Shown piece by piece: positions 8,549 through 17,083 of a DNA stretch of 36,927 nt. The stretch spans positions 1 to 36,927 of the forward strand of contig CACLVL010000008.1 in the NCBI GenBank assembly GCA_902610415.1, given 5' to 3'. A program made the translations under genes and the position numbers. This DNA comes from an uncultured Alphaproteobacteria bacterium. GTDB lineage: Bacteria > Pseudomonadota > Alphaproteobacteria > HIMB59. The stretch's first letter is position 1, and each line of letters opens with the position of its first letter. The notes under the pieces were generated by a model, which was given only the letters and a program-made list of their open reading frames with translations, searched no databases and had not been told where the DNA came from.

Positions 8549-9508
8549 TTAGAATGATACTGCTGTACCAAAACCAAGAGCTGTACCATCAGTAGCTGCG
8601 TCACCACTTAGGTTAACCATATCTAGGTATACAGAAGCTCCACCACCAAGTGCTCTTTCAATTGAAAGCTCCATCTTAGAGGCTGAGTCACTGTCAGCAT
8701 CTTTGTTTGAAAGGTAACCAACTGCAACAGTTGTATCTGCATCCAGAGACATAGAGTATGTTGCACCAGCTGATGTTGTATCACCAGTTGTTGATAGACT
8801 TGCGTGGTCACCTGAATCAATTGTTTGGTTTGAGTAACCAACAGTCAATGTACCACCACCAAGAGCAGCAGCAATTGTACCACCAGCAGCACTTGAACCG
8901 TTATCATTATCAGCTACACCAACAGTAACTGTGTATGCACCCATAGGCACAGATATTGAAGCACCCATTGCGCTCTCACCTGAGTCAGGGTTTAATACAC
9001 CGTAGTTGTTCGCAGCAGTATTTGCGATGTAATCGATTGATAATGTTGCAGCACCCATAGCTGTTGAGAATGATACACCAAGACCGTCATCGTCAGCTGC
9101 AGCACCAAAACCAGTAGCTACGTTTGAAGAAACACCACTTGTATCATCAAGAGGGCCGTTTACAACGCCACCAATAGATCCGATAGTGTCGTTTACACCA
9201 ACGTCACCAACTACAATTGATGTACCGCCAGTTGTAAAAGTAACAGCGTTACCGCCGTCAACTGCAGTTGAAGCGTCATTGTCGTAGTCTTTTGATAAAG
9301 CAAGAGAAGCACTAATGCCAAGACCAGTATCAGTAGTAGTTGAAAGCGCAAAGCTTGCAATCGAACCTACTGCTAATTTTTCTGCATCTGTTGAAGCAGC
9401 TGTTGACAAATATGCAACGTTTGCTGAACCAGAAACAGAGATATCTGCATGAGCTGAAGCTGAAAAAGCAGCAGCAATAGCAGATAATGCTAATGTTAGT
9501 TTTTTCAT
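8549..9508 (-). CDS. outer-membrane porin
   Basis: A 319-residue protein with a textbook Sec signal peptide (residues 1-21, cleaved after Ala-His-Ala). The mature protein is rich in Gly, Ala, Ser, Thr and Asp, with alternating hydrophobic residues, and ends in Phe (GTAVSF), the outer-membrane barrel insertion signal. It is probably a general diffusion porin of the type common in marine alphaproteobacteria. I chose ATG 9508, not a possible start at 9607, because a Shine-Dalgarno (AAAGGA) precedes it and it gives the signal peptide at once. Base composition is far more G+C-rich than its neighbours and codons look selected, consistent with very high expression. It has its own promoter and terminator. 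Confidence 0.93.
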   Translation of the reverse strand: MKKLTLALSAIAAAFSASAHADISVSGSANVAYLSTAASTDAEKLAVGSIASFALSTTTDTGLGISASLALSKDYDNDASTAVDGGNAVTFTTGGTSIVVGDVGVNDTIGSIGGVVNGPLDDTSGVSSNVATGFGAAADDDGLGVSFSTAMGAATLSIDYIANTAANNYGVLNPDSGESAMGASISVPMGAYTVTVGVADNDNGSSAAGGTIAAALGGGTLTVGYSNQTIDSGDHASLSTTGDTTSAGATYSMSLDADTTVAVGYLSNKDADSDSASKMELSIERALGGGASVYLDMVNLSGDAATDGTALGFGTAVSF

Positions 9509-9621
9509 AATAATTTTTCCTTTCTTAATTATTATTGTTGTTTTAGTTTTAATTAAAACTGATGAAATATTATTGAAAAAGCATAAAAAAAGAATAATTA
9601 TCAACAAAAAAAGCCAAAAAT

Positions 9622-9650
9622 TCTATAAATGTTGCATTTTTGCAACACAA
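9622..9650 (-). promoter_or_regulatory. porin promoter with an internal inverted repeat
   Basis: On the minus strand TTGTGT (9650-9645), a 17 bp spacer, then TATAGA (9627-9622), giving a leader of roughly 107 nt before the porin ATG. The spacer contains the perfect inverted repeat GTTGCA-N4-TGCAAC (9631-9646), a possible operator. The same repeat lies 22-37 nt past the sulfotransferase stop and could also form an RNA hairpin there. Confidence 0.5.
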
Positions 9651-9667
9651 TTTATATTTTTTCCCAA

Positions 9668-11254
9668 TTACTTATCTATTGTGGACCAATATTCCCTTTG
9701 AGTATCTAAATCTTTGAAAAAATCCTCTCTAAAATCCTCAAATTCCTTTTTATTCACTGATGTATCATAAATTTCTTTAGTTACTTGTTGCTTACTTGCT
9801 GTTTGTGCAAAGTGGCTCTTTCTTTTTTCCTCGCTATATTGCCCAGAGAGCTCACAAAAATCCCAAAGTTTTTGAATTATATCTTGCGAATTCGAGACTA
9901 AATCCTCATAGCGTACGTTAAAAATATCATCTGACCCAATTCTCATCCAAACTTTCATAATGTTCTCGTAATTTGCGTACTCAAGAGCAATACCAAAAAA
10001 ACTAGACGCATAAGATAATTCCCTTGTAAAGTTTTGTTTAAACAATGAAATGGCATTATCCCACGGGTCTCGATAAACGTGAACAAATTTAGCCTTAGGA
10101 AGTCCAGATTTTATAAATTTGTAATAAAGATAATTGTTTGGCATTTTATCAATAAATATTCTTTTCCCTTTTCTTTGAATATCAATTATCTCTAAATATT
10201 GTTTACCAAGATCTGATAGCACATTACTCTCAAGTTCCTTGTTATGATATTGTTTTATAAGGGGAGAACATTGAACATTAAAAAAAACTTTCTCACCACC
10301 TGCAAAAGAGTCTTCGGATGACGCCAATATTGACTCCACAAGAGTTGTTCCAGATCTGGGCATTCCAATTATAAATATGAGCCCATCACCTAAATTTTCT
10401 GAACTATTTTGAGATTGCTCTAATTGTTTTTGTTTAAACATTTTTAAGATAGTTTTATTTATGTTTTGACGATCGTAAACTGACTCTCTTTGAACACTGG
10501 ATATTATTTTATTAGAGGATATATAATGCTTTTCTGAAATATTTTTATCTTCATTATTATAATATTCAGCTAAGCAAGAATGTATACCTGCTTTGGTTAG
10601 TTTATGGTTAAGAGAGTTACCATGTTCATCTATTTGATTTAATATTTTTATCATTGAATCGACATAACTTTTTCTAATATTTTCTCTACTATTTCTTAAA
10701 AGTTTTCTAAAAATATCACCTATATAGACATCTGAGTCCAAAACTTTTTTACATACTTCTATGAACTTTTTAATTTCTCCTTTGGCAAATAAAATGTCCG
10801 TATAAATGTTAACGCTGTCTATAAATCTCAAAATTTCTTTCGACTCTAATCCGCCACGAAGCTCAATCGATTTTAGAATTAACTTTTCTGCTTTATCTAG
10901 GTCTGGGATATATAAATAACTGTTAGCAAGATTGTGATAAACCTCAGGCCTATTTGGATTAATCTTTAATGCGTTTTCGCTAAATATCAGAGAGTTTTTA
11001 TAATCTTGAACTTTATTGAAAATGAGAGATATGTTCACGTTTACATCATAGTCATTCTTGTTTAACTCATAACATTTATTATATGCAATTAGGGATTGGT
11101 TTAATTTTTTTTGAGATAATAGGGCAATTGCTAGAGCCTTATTTAAATCAAATGAATCTGGTAAGCTTTTTAGACCCTTTCTAATTTCTAATTCAGCCTT
11201 TTGAAAGCTTCCTTCCTTAATTAGTTTAATTATTTTTGACATCTCAATGTTCAT
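9668..11254 (-). CDS. TPR-domain sulfotransferase
   Basis: A 528-residue cytoplasmic protein. Residues about 10-150 are tetratricopeptide-like helical repeats (for example NPNRPEVYHNLANSYL). The C-terminal half is a PAPS-dependent sulfotransferase. The 5'-phosphosulfate loop GMPRSGTTLVES is near residue 297, the 3'-phosphate motif VYRDPWDNAISLF follows near 390, and RYEDLVS is near 440. It would transfer sulfate from PAPS to an unknown acceptor, perhaps a surface glycan or lipid. No Shine-Dalgarno is seen before ATG 11254, and TATGAT ends six bases upstream of it. It is divergent from the next gene, which looks like a decayed relative of the same fold. Confidence 0.88.
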   Translation of the reverse strand: MNIEMSKIIKLIKEGSFQKAELEIRKGLKSLPDSFDLNKALAIALLSQKKLNQSLIAYNKCYELNKNDYDVNVNISLIFNKVQDYKNSLIFSENALKINPNRPEVYHNLANSYLYIPDLDKAEKLILKSIELRGGLESKEILRFIDSVNIYTDILFAKGEIKKFIEVCKKVLDSDVYIGDIFRKLLRNSRENIRKSYVDSMIKILNQIDEHGNSLNHKLTKAGIHSCLAEYYNNEDKNISEKHYISSNKIISSVQRESVYDRQNINKTILKMFKQKQLEQSQNSSENLGDGLIFIIGMPRSGTTLVESILASSEDSFAGGEKVFFNVQCSPLIKQYHNKELESNVLSDLGKQYLEIIDIQRKGKRIFIDKMPNNYLYYKFIKSGLPKAKFVHVYRDPWDNAISLFKQNFTRELSYASSFFGIALEYANYENIMKVWMRIGSDDIFNVRYEDLVSNSQDIIQKLWDFCELSGQYSEEKRKSHFAQTASKQQVTKEIYDTSVNKKEFEDFREDFFKDLDTQREYWSTIDK

Positions 11255-11260
11255 GATCTA

Positions 11261-11266
11261 ATCATA
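11261..11266 (-). promoter_or_regulatory. possible -10 element for a leaderless sulfotransferase transcript
   Basis: TATGAT on the minus strand ends six bases before ATG 11254. No convincing -35 is present at 16-18 bp, so this is weak on its own. It is listed because the same spacing recurs at other gene heads in the window. Confidence 0.25.
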
Positions 11267-11274
11267 TATAAAGA

Positions 11275-12231
11275 ATGAAATTTTTAAAGAAAATCAAACT
11301 TAACTATAATTACAAGTTATTTCATAACTATATTTCGAATAAGGATTTTAATTCAGCCTACCAACTTATTTTAGATTTATCTAAAGAGGATCAGAATGAT
11401 TTTTTTATTTTTTTAAGAAATATTCAAAATCAATTATCTAATTTTTCAACCGAACTCGTTAAAAATAAAATTATATGGATTATTTCTTACGATAGTAATG
11501 ACACATTATATTTAAATGAATTCATAAATTACTATTTATCTAGGAATTCTAATATTTCTTTTCAAGTTGATAACTTTGTATCTGCGCTTAATAAAAATTT
11601 ATCTGAATTAAATTTAGATGATAAAACTAATGAAATAAAATTTAATGATTTTAAATTAAATTCAAATTTCTACCAAAATCTTGTCTTATTTTCTCTTAAA
11701 AAAGATTTCTTATTTCTCAATTCAAGAGCAGCATTTTTTGAAACTAGTAATAACAATTATTTCATTTATCCTAATACTACCTTTTGTTATTTTTATATTT
11801 CTAGAAGTCCTGAGTCGTTATTCTCAAAATATAAAGATGTTTACGGTTCTGCTGATGGTGCCTATGATGAATTATTTAATTTTAACCAAAAAGAGATTTT
11901 AACATCTGCTCATGAGGGCCTAAGATATCAAATCTATGAAAATAGAACGAACATAAATACTCATTTTGAATCATGGACAGACCCAAATGTTATAAGCACT
12001 TATAGGGGAAAAATTTTAGATTATAATAAGTTGTTAATTGAAAAAGAGGATATTTTAATTGAGGTTTTGTATCATCTCAAACAGTTTGGTCTAGATATGG
12101 AAATAAATATCAATGATATTAAAAATTTTTTGGAAACTCAGAATTTTAATTTACCCATACAAAATTCTTTGTCTCAAAATGAAAAAAAGTTTTTGAAAAA
12201 GAATATTAATTCTGATTTTCACATCCGATAG
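11275..12231 (+). CDS. putative degenerate sulfotransferase-fold protein
   Basis: A 318-residue protein with no intact signature. Its segments line up in order with the sulfotransferase family. IIWIISYDSNDTLYLNEFI (67-84) sits where IIW-x-SYPKSGNTW-x-RxFL is expected. NSRAAFFE (149-156) stands for the K-T-H acceptor segment, CYFYISRSPESLFSKY (171-186) for the IYIVRDPRDV segment, and KILDYNKLLIE (246-256) for the RYEDLL segment. The residues that bind PAPS (Lys-Ser-Gly in the first loop, Arg-Asp-Pro-Arg in the second) are lost, so it is probably not an active PAPS enzyme. It is divergent from the intact TPR sulfotransferase with a 20 bp gap, and four bases before yggS. The fold assignment is my alignment by eye. 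Confidence 0.45.
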   Translation: MKFLKKIKLNYNYKLFHNYISNKDFNSAYQLILDLSKEDQNDFFIFLRNIQNQLSNFSTELVKNKIIWIISYDSNDTLYLNEFINYYLSRNSNISFQVDNFVSALNKNLSELNLDDKTNEIKFNDFKLNSNFYQNLVLFSLKKDFLFLNSRAAFFETSNNNYFIYPNTTFCYFYISRSPESLFSKYKDVYGSADGAYDELFNFNQKEILTSAHEGLRYQIYENRTNINTHFESWTDPNVISTYRGKILDYNKLLIEKEDILIEVLYHLKQFGLDMEININDIKNFLETQNFNLPIQNSLSQNEKKFLKKNINSDFHIR

Positions 12232-12235
12232 TCCT

Positions 12236-12871
12236 TTGAGTATTAATTCAGAAAACCTAATTGCAATTCATAAAAATCTAAATAAATATCCTGAGACCAA
12301 ATTGTTAATCGTCACAAAAAATCAAGATTTAAATGACATTAATGTTTTAATATCAGAAGGATATAGATTATTTGGAGAAAATAGAGTTCAGGAGGCTTAT
12401 AGAAAATATAGCCAAATAAATATTAATAATGATTTAGAACTCCATCTCATTGGCCCCTTGCAAAGAAATAAAGTTAAGCAAGCTCTAAAAATTTTTGATA
12501 CTATACAAACAATTGATCGTTTCTCATTGATCGATGAAATATCAAAACAAATAAATAATTTATCAGACTTAAGAACAAGAGACTTTTACATTCAAGTAAA
12601 TATTGGACAAGAAGAGCAAAAGTTTGGTGTTTCTAAAAAAGAACTTAAGGAATTGTATAGTTATTCAATCGAAAAAAAAATTAGTGTAAGTGGCTTAATG
12701 TGTATACCTCCAAATACATCAAACCCAAGTGTTTTTTTTAAAGAAATGTTAGATCTGAAAAATAATATAAATGAAAACTTAAAATTAAGTATGGGCATGA
12801 GCGGTGATTACCAGATTGCTTTAAATTTCCAAACTAATTTTATTAGAATAGGCTCATTAATTTTTAGATGA
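12236..12871 (+). CDS. yggS: YggS/PLPBP-type pyridoxal-phosphate homeostasis protein
   Basis: A 211-residue PLP-binding TIM-barrel protein involved in vitamin B6 and amino-acid homeostasis; cytoplasmic. The PLP lysine is K28 in LLIVTKNQ. Family motifs FGENRVQEA (near 47-55), HLIGPLQRNKVKQA (near 75-88), KFGVS, GLMCIPP and the phosphate-binding SMGMSGDY (near 185-192) with IRIGSLIF at the end are all present. The start is TTG at 12236, four bases after the preceding stop, with no strong Shine-Dalgarno. The stop overlaps the next ATG (ATGA). Confidence 0.93.
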   Translation: MSINSENLIAIHKNLNKYPETKLLIVTKNQDLNDINVLISEGYRLFGENRVQEAYRKYSQININNDLELHLIGPLQRNKVKQALKIFDTIQTIDRFSLIDEISKQINNLSDLRTRDFYIQVNIGQEEQKFGVSKKELKELYSYSIEKKISVSGLMCIPPNTSNPSVFFKEMLDLKNNINENLKLSMGMSGDYQIALNFQTNFIRIGSLIFR

Positions 12872-13347
12872 AATATATATTTCTTTTAATTAGTATACTA
12901 AATGCAAACTTAACATTTGCAAATAACAGTGTTAGCTGTGATTTCGAAGAGGTATACGAGGATGGGTCAACACAATTTGGGCATCTTTACTACAATGACG
13001 GATTGTTGCGTTATGAATATATAGATAAACAACTTTTTACAATTATTTATAACAATGATTATTTTGTCATAAGAAATGACAATCAAAATATTGTGAATAA
13101 GTTAGAAAATGATGATGTTCTTAATGAATTGAAGCTAATTATTAAAAACTATCCCAATATTAAAAAAATATATAATAACGGTGATATAAAAATAAAAATC
13201 CAAAATAGTTTAGAGTTTAATTTTCTGAAAAGAATATCAATAAATAGTAATGAAACAAATCTGAGTATTTACTTTATAAATTGTGGTTTTGAAAATATTC
13301 CAAAAAACTTTTTTCAACCTTTTGCTTTAAATAAAATCAAAAAATGA
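12868..13347 (+). CDS. LolA-like secreted protein (putative lipoprotein carrier)
   Basis: A 159-residue protein with a signal peptide (hydrophobic residues 3-16, likely cleaved after FA-N around residue 18). The mature N-terminus has the pattern CDFEEVYEDGSTQFGHLYYNDGLLRYEYIDKQ, resembling the LolA strand order in which a G-x-(L/F)-Y strand is followed by R-(Y/F)-x-Y. LolA chaperones lipoproteins across the periplasm. A LolA gene commonly neighbours ftsK in alphaproteobacteria, and ftsK lies one gene away here. The protein is shorter than typical LolA (about 200) and diverged. It overlaps yggS and the next gene by 4 bp each, which points to one operon. Confidence 0.5.
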   Translation: MKYIFLLISILNANLTFANNSVSCDFEEVYEDGSTQFGHLYYNDGLLRYEYIDKQLFTIIYNNDYFVIRNDNQNIVNKLENDDVLNELKLIIKNYPNIKKIYNNGDIKIKIQNSLEFNFLKRISINSNETNLSIYFINCGFENIPKNFFQPFALNKIKK

Positions 13348-13874
13348 TTTTAATCAAATGCAATGATGAATTTTATACAAAAATAATACTTGCCCTATTT
13401 GCTCAAAAAAAAATACCCACTACATTTGAAAAATCAAAAAAATATTTTTTTGAATTAAATATTTTTTTTGAAAATAGTCAATTAAAGTTAACTTCTTTTA
13501 CTAAATCATCATACCTTAAATTACCCATTCCTTTTGAACTACTTTTTTCAGACATCAAAAATCATTTTGATAATAAATTTATAAAGGTAGGAAATTTTAA
13601 TTATGAACCTATAAATCAATCCATAACTCGCAATAAGCAGAGTATAAATTTGAATTATATACATAATATTATTATTACTAACTTAATTTTAAATGCTGAT
13701 AAAGGTGTAGATAAAATTTTTTTATATAAATTAATTTGGAGTCAAGACAAAGATATTCAAATAAATAAACTAGATACTCATATAACAAACTTAAAAAATA
13801 AAATCAAAAAAGGCATTAACATTGATTTAAAAATTGTTACTAATACAGGTATCTTGAAATTAATTATTGATTAA
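13344..13874 (+). CDS. orphan winged-helix DNA-binding protein (OmpR/PhoB-type C-terminal domain)
   Basis: A 176-residue protein. The C-terminal about 75 residues follow the pattern of the OmpR-type winged helix: a hydrophobic helix after INLNYI, a second helix leading to LYKLIWSQ (the usual L-x-x-x-V-W), then KLDTHITNLKNKIKKG (the usual V-D-x-H-I-x-x-L-R-x-K-L recognition helix), and a final strand pair IVTNTGILKL. The N-terminal 100 residues are not a recognisable receiver domain: I see no DD...D...K phosphoacceptor set. The target and signal are unknown. Its start overlaps the LolA-like gene by 4 bp and its end overlaps the convergent ftsK by 15 bp. Confidence 0.55.
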   Translation: MILIKCNDEFYTKIILALFAQKKIPTTFEKSKKYFFELNIFFENSQLKLTSFTKSSYLKLPIPFELLFSDIKNHFDNKFIKVGNFNYEPINQSITRNKQSINLNYIHNIIITNLILNADKGVDKIFLYKLIWSQDKDIQINKLDTHITNLKNKIKKGINIDLKIVTNTGILKLIID

Positions 13875-15935
13875 AATATCTCTCTTGCCAGCATGATTAG
13901 GTGCTGATACAACACCACGATGCTCTAATGCTTCCATTATCCTTGCTGCTTTATTGTATCCAACTTGGAAATTTCTTTGAAGAAAACTTGTAGATGCTTT
14001 GTTTGTAGATTTGATAAGGTCTATAGATTTTGTAATTAGCGCTTCATCTTCATCACTTAAGCTATCAAAATTCTCATCATTGTTTTTTATTATTTGGTCT
14101 AATTCATCAAGATATTGAACCTTTTGACTTCTTTTTATTTCTTTAATTAATTTATTTACCTCATTATCTGATATAAAGGCTGATTGATAACGGATAATGT
14201 TACCTCCATTTTTTGACATAAGCATATCTCCGTTACCGAGTAATTGCTCTGCACCAATTTCTCCTAAAACTGTCCTACTGTCATATTTGCTTGCAACTTG
14301 AAAACTTATCCTTGATGGAAAATTTGCCTTAATACTTCCTGTGATTATGTCTACACTTGGCCTCTGAGTAGCCATAACCAAGTGTATTCCACAAGCTCTT
14401 GCCATTTGAGCAAGTCTTTGAACATAATGCTCAACCTCTTTACCAGCAGTCATCATTAAATCTGCCATTTCATCAATAAAGACTATAATAAACGGTAGTT
14501 TTTCAATCGACTTCTGATTATAACCCTCTAAATTTCTGGTATTCTCCTCATTCATAAGCGAATAACGTCGCTCCATTTCTTTACATACCCACTTAAGGGC
14601 TATAATTGCTTTTTTTGGTTCAGTGACTACAGGGGTCAATAAGTGAGCAATGTCGTTATAAACACTAAGTTCTAACATCTTTGGGTCAATGAGAATTAAG
14701 CGCAAGTCCTTCGGTGAAAATTTATATAAAATACTTGCTAACAAAGTATTAATAAAAACAGATTTACCTGAACCTGTGGTACCAGCAACTAGAAGGTGCG
14801 GTGTCTTACTTAGATCAATCACTTCGATATTTCCAGATATGTCTTTACCAATACAAATAGGAATTTTCGATGATGTATTTTTAAAATTTTCATTAATTAA
14901 AAGCTCCTTAATTGTAACCGTTTCACGTTGGTCATTCGGTACTTCTACACCTAAGTATTGGGTTCCATATATTTGTGCTATGCGTACAGCGCCAACACCC
15001 ATGCTCCTAGATATATCGTCAGCTAAATTAATTATTGTATTTATCTTTATACCTGCTGCAGGAAGTATTTCAAAAAGAGTTACAACTGGGCCATGTTTTA
15101 CATTTATTACTTGTATCTCAATATTAAAATCTTGAAAAACCCTCTCAAGTAAGTCTGAGTTAGCTTTAATATTCTCTTTATCTAATTTCTTTTTTGCAAG
15201 GGTATTGTTTGAGTCTAATATTTCAAGGGATGGTGATAGATACCCCGATTTTTTTTCTGATTTGATGTTCTTATTTTCTTCATTTAAATCTTTAATTTCT
15301 TGAGAATTATCCATATTGATATTGTTAATAAACGGATCTTTTTTGATCTTTGTATTGAGGCTGTCATTTGGAACATACCTCTTAAATATTTTTCCAAAAC
15401 TAATCCTTGGAAATCTAAATAAAGTTAAAATATTTTGTGAAAGTAAATAAATTGAAAGGCCAAAGAAAGACAGTGCGTAGCTTATATATTCAAAGTTATA
15501 AAAATTATAAAGATAGTTGGCAAAAACCCCCCATGTCTCTATTGATTCTATGAATATAAAATTAAAATTAAAGTATATTAATGATTGAGGTATCAAAACT
15601 AAGCTTATAAAAAATAATGATAATCTAATAAAAATATAATTTGGTGACCTATTTAAGAAAATCAATATTGAATAAATTAAAAAAAATAAAGTTACTAAAT
15701 ACCCTAAGACCCCAAATGTATAAAAAATAAAACTTGCATAATATGAACCTAAATTACCCATAAAATTTTGAGCCTCATTGCTAGTACTAGTTAAAAATGA
15801 GTTATCATTAATGTCAAACGTCAACAATGACAACAGGGAAAGAACAGATAGCAACAGAAGAGAAAATGCATACATATATTTTAAAGACAAATATATTTTT
15901 TCTTTAAAGATCTCAGGAATATAGTTATTCTTCAT
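13860..15935 (-). CDS. ftsK: DNA translocase FtsK
   Basis: Septum-anchored dsDNA pump that clears the chromosome terminus during division and activates dimer resolution. Residues about 15-170 hold four membrane segments. A short linker follows (about 170-240) instead of the long one in E. coli. The motor has Walker A GTTGSGKS near 383-391, Walker B VFIDEMADLM and the family motif MATQRPSVDIITGSIKANFPSRI. The C-terminal gamma winged helix (about 625-691) ends in GVVSAPNHAGKRDIL. It is 691 residues, at the short end for the family. It is 26 bp from the divergent hydroxylase gene. The 3' end overlaps the convergent winged-helix gene. Confidence 0.96.
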   Translation of the reverse strand: MKNNYIPEIFKEKIYLSLKYMYAFSLLLLSVLSLLSLLTFDINDNSFLTSTSNEAQNFMGNLGSYYASFIFYTFGVLGYLVTLFFLIYSILIFLNRSPNYIFIRLSLFFISLVLIPQSLIYFNFNFIFIESIETWGVFANYLYNFYNFEYISYALSFFGLSIYLLSQNILTLFRFPRISFGKIFKRYVPNDSLNTKIKKDPFINNINMDNSQEIKDLNEENKNIKSEKKSGYLSPSLEILDSNNTLAKKKLDKENIKANSDLLERVFQDFNIEIQVINVKHGPVVTLFEILPAAGIKINTIINLADDISRSMGVGAVRIAQIYGTQYLGVEVPNDQRETVTIKELLINENFKNTSSKIPICIGKDISGNIEVIDLSKTPHLLVAGTTGSGKSVFINTLLASILYKFSPKDLRLILIDPKMLELSVYNDIAHLLTPVVTEPKKAIIALKWVCKEMERRYSLMNEENTRNLEGYNQKSIEKLPFIIVFIDEMADLMMTAGKEVEHYVQRLAQMARACGIHLVMATQRPSVDIITGSIKANFPSRISFQVASKYDSRTVLGEIGAEQLLGNGDMLMSKNGGNIIRYQSAFISDNEVNKLIKEIKRSQKVQYLDELDQIIKNNDENFDSLSDEDEALITKSIDLIKSTNKASTSFLQRNFQVGYNKAARIMEALEHRGVVSAPNHAGKRDILINN

Positions 15936-15961
15936 TGTTTGAAATAAATATATGCGTCTAA

Positions 15962-17083
15962 ATGAAAAATAAAATACATAAATATGACTTTTTAATTATA
16001 GGTGCAGGACTTATTGGGGCTATTGCAGCCCTAGCTTTAGTAAAAAAAAAATTCAAAGTTTTAGTGATAGATAAAAAAGTTGAATTACCTAATGATGATA
16101 GAACGTTGGCAGTAAACGCTAATTCTATAGATTTTTTAAAACAATTGGGTATCTGGAATAAGCTGAAATCACAGCCCCAGCCAATAGATAAAATAATTAT
16201 TGAAGATAACATCAATGAAAATCCCCTGATTTTTGAAAATGATGAAGAGTCTATGGGTAATGTGATTTTAAATAAGGAGATGTCAAAAGTAGCTAGACAA
16301 AAATTAGTAAATCTAAAAATATTAAAAATTGAAACTAATATTGATACAAGTGAAATTCTACCAGATAAACTTATACTTATCGATAATAAGAATTATATAT
16401 TTAAAAAAGTAATAATTAGCATTGGAAAGAACATTGTCTCTAACTTAAATCACAAAACTATTTCTTTTGATCAAAAACATAAATCTTATGTTGGTTTTTT
16501 TAAGCATTCCAAAGATCATAATAATACAGCATATGAGTTTTTTACTCATAAAGGTCCTTTAGCTGTCTTGCCAGCACCTTCTGGTAATAAAAAAAAATCA
16601 ACTTTTATTTATTCATCTAAAGAAGACATAGATAAATACCAAATACAAAAACTTATTAATAAGAAAATTATAAAATCCCATGGTAAATTAATTTTTGATC
16701 AATCAATATCGAAATTTCCCATAATCCCTCATCTTATTAAATATAATGATAATTTTATTTATATTGGCGATAGTTTAAAATCAATACATCCAGTTGCTGG
16801 TCAAGGATGGAATCTCGGTATTAAAGATGTTCAAACACTCTGTAAATTATTAGATCAATATTCTCTTGAAGAAAAAAATATTAACTCTTTTTATTACTCA
16901 AGAAGAATTGTTGAAAGCTCAATATTTCTTACTTTTACCTCCTTATTAAACTTCTTTTATGAGGGTAAAAATCAATTAAATAAAAAAATTGTTAAAGCAG
17001 GTTTTACAAGTTTAAGAAAGTTTAAATTCTTAAGAGATGTATTTATCAAGCAAGCAATGGGTAGGATTAATTTAACTGATTAG
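15962..17083 (+). CDS. UbiH/COQ6-family FAD-dependent ubiquinone hydroxylase
   Basis: A 373-residue class A flavin monooxygenase, probably hydroxylating the ring of a ubiquinone precursor at the inner membrane. The FAD-binding GAGLIG is at residues 14-19. DDRTLAVNANSIDFLKQLGIW (44-64) matches the family's R-(T/A)-x-A-(L/V) segment, and the second FAD motif GDSLKSIHPVAGQGWNLGIKDV starts near 269. The usual D-A-A-H is D-S-L-K-S-I-H here, a mild divergence. Which ring position it modifies (UbiH, UbiI or UbiF type) cannot be told. The end overlaps the convergent LON gene by 17 bp. Confidence 0.85.
   Translation: MKNKIHKYDFLIIGAGLIGAIAALALVKKKFKVLVIDKKVELPNDDRTLAVNANSIDFLKQLGIWNKLKSQPQPIDKIIIEDNINENPLIFENDEESMGNVILNKEMSKVARQKLVNLKILKIETNIDTSEILPDKLILIDNKNYIFKKVIISIGKNIVSNLNHKTISFDQKHKSYVGFFKHSKDHNNTAYEFFTHKGPLAVLPAPSGNKKKSTFIYSSKEDIDKYQIQKLINKKIIKSHGKLIFDQSISKFPIIPHLIKYNDNFIYIGDSLKSIHPVAGQGWNLGIKDVQTLCKLLDQYSLEEKNINSFYYSRRIVESSIFLTFTSLLNFFYEGKNQLNKKIVKAGFTSLRKFKFLRDVFIKQAMGRINLTD

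Noticed and set aside
8623-8841. A 72-codon frame inside the porin gene, same strand
   Set aside because: It is a shifted-frame shadow of the G+C-richer porin coding sequence, rich in Gln/Leu repeats, with no start signal of its own.
9509-9607. Longer porin start giving 33 extra residues
   Set aside because: It would place a hydrophobic, lysine-rich stretch ahead of a perfect signal peptide and starts within about ten bases of the predicted transcription start; the Shine-Dalgarno points to ATG 9508.
11236-11241. Perfect TTGACA as a -35 for the degenerate sulfotransferase gene
   Set aside because: No -10 sequence lies at 16-18 bp, and the bases are within the coding start of the divergent sulfotransferase.
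14929-14944. A second parS-like stretch (GTTTCACGT followed by TGGTC) inside ftsK
   Set aside because: Only one half-site matches; the right half breaks the palindrome, and the bases code for a conserved part of FtsK.
14689-15135. A 148-codon open frame on the plus strand within ftsK
   Set aside because: It lies opposite conserved FtsK motor sequence, has no plausible domain and shows a low-complexity residue pattern typical of an antisense shadow.
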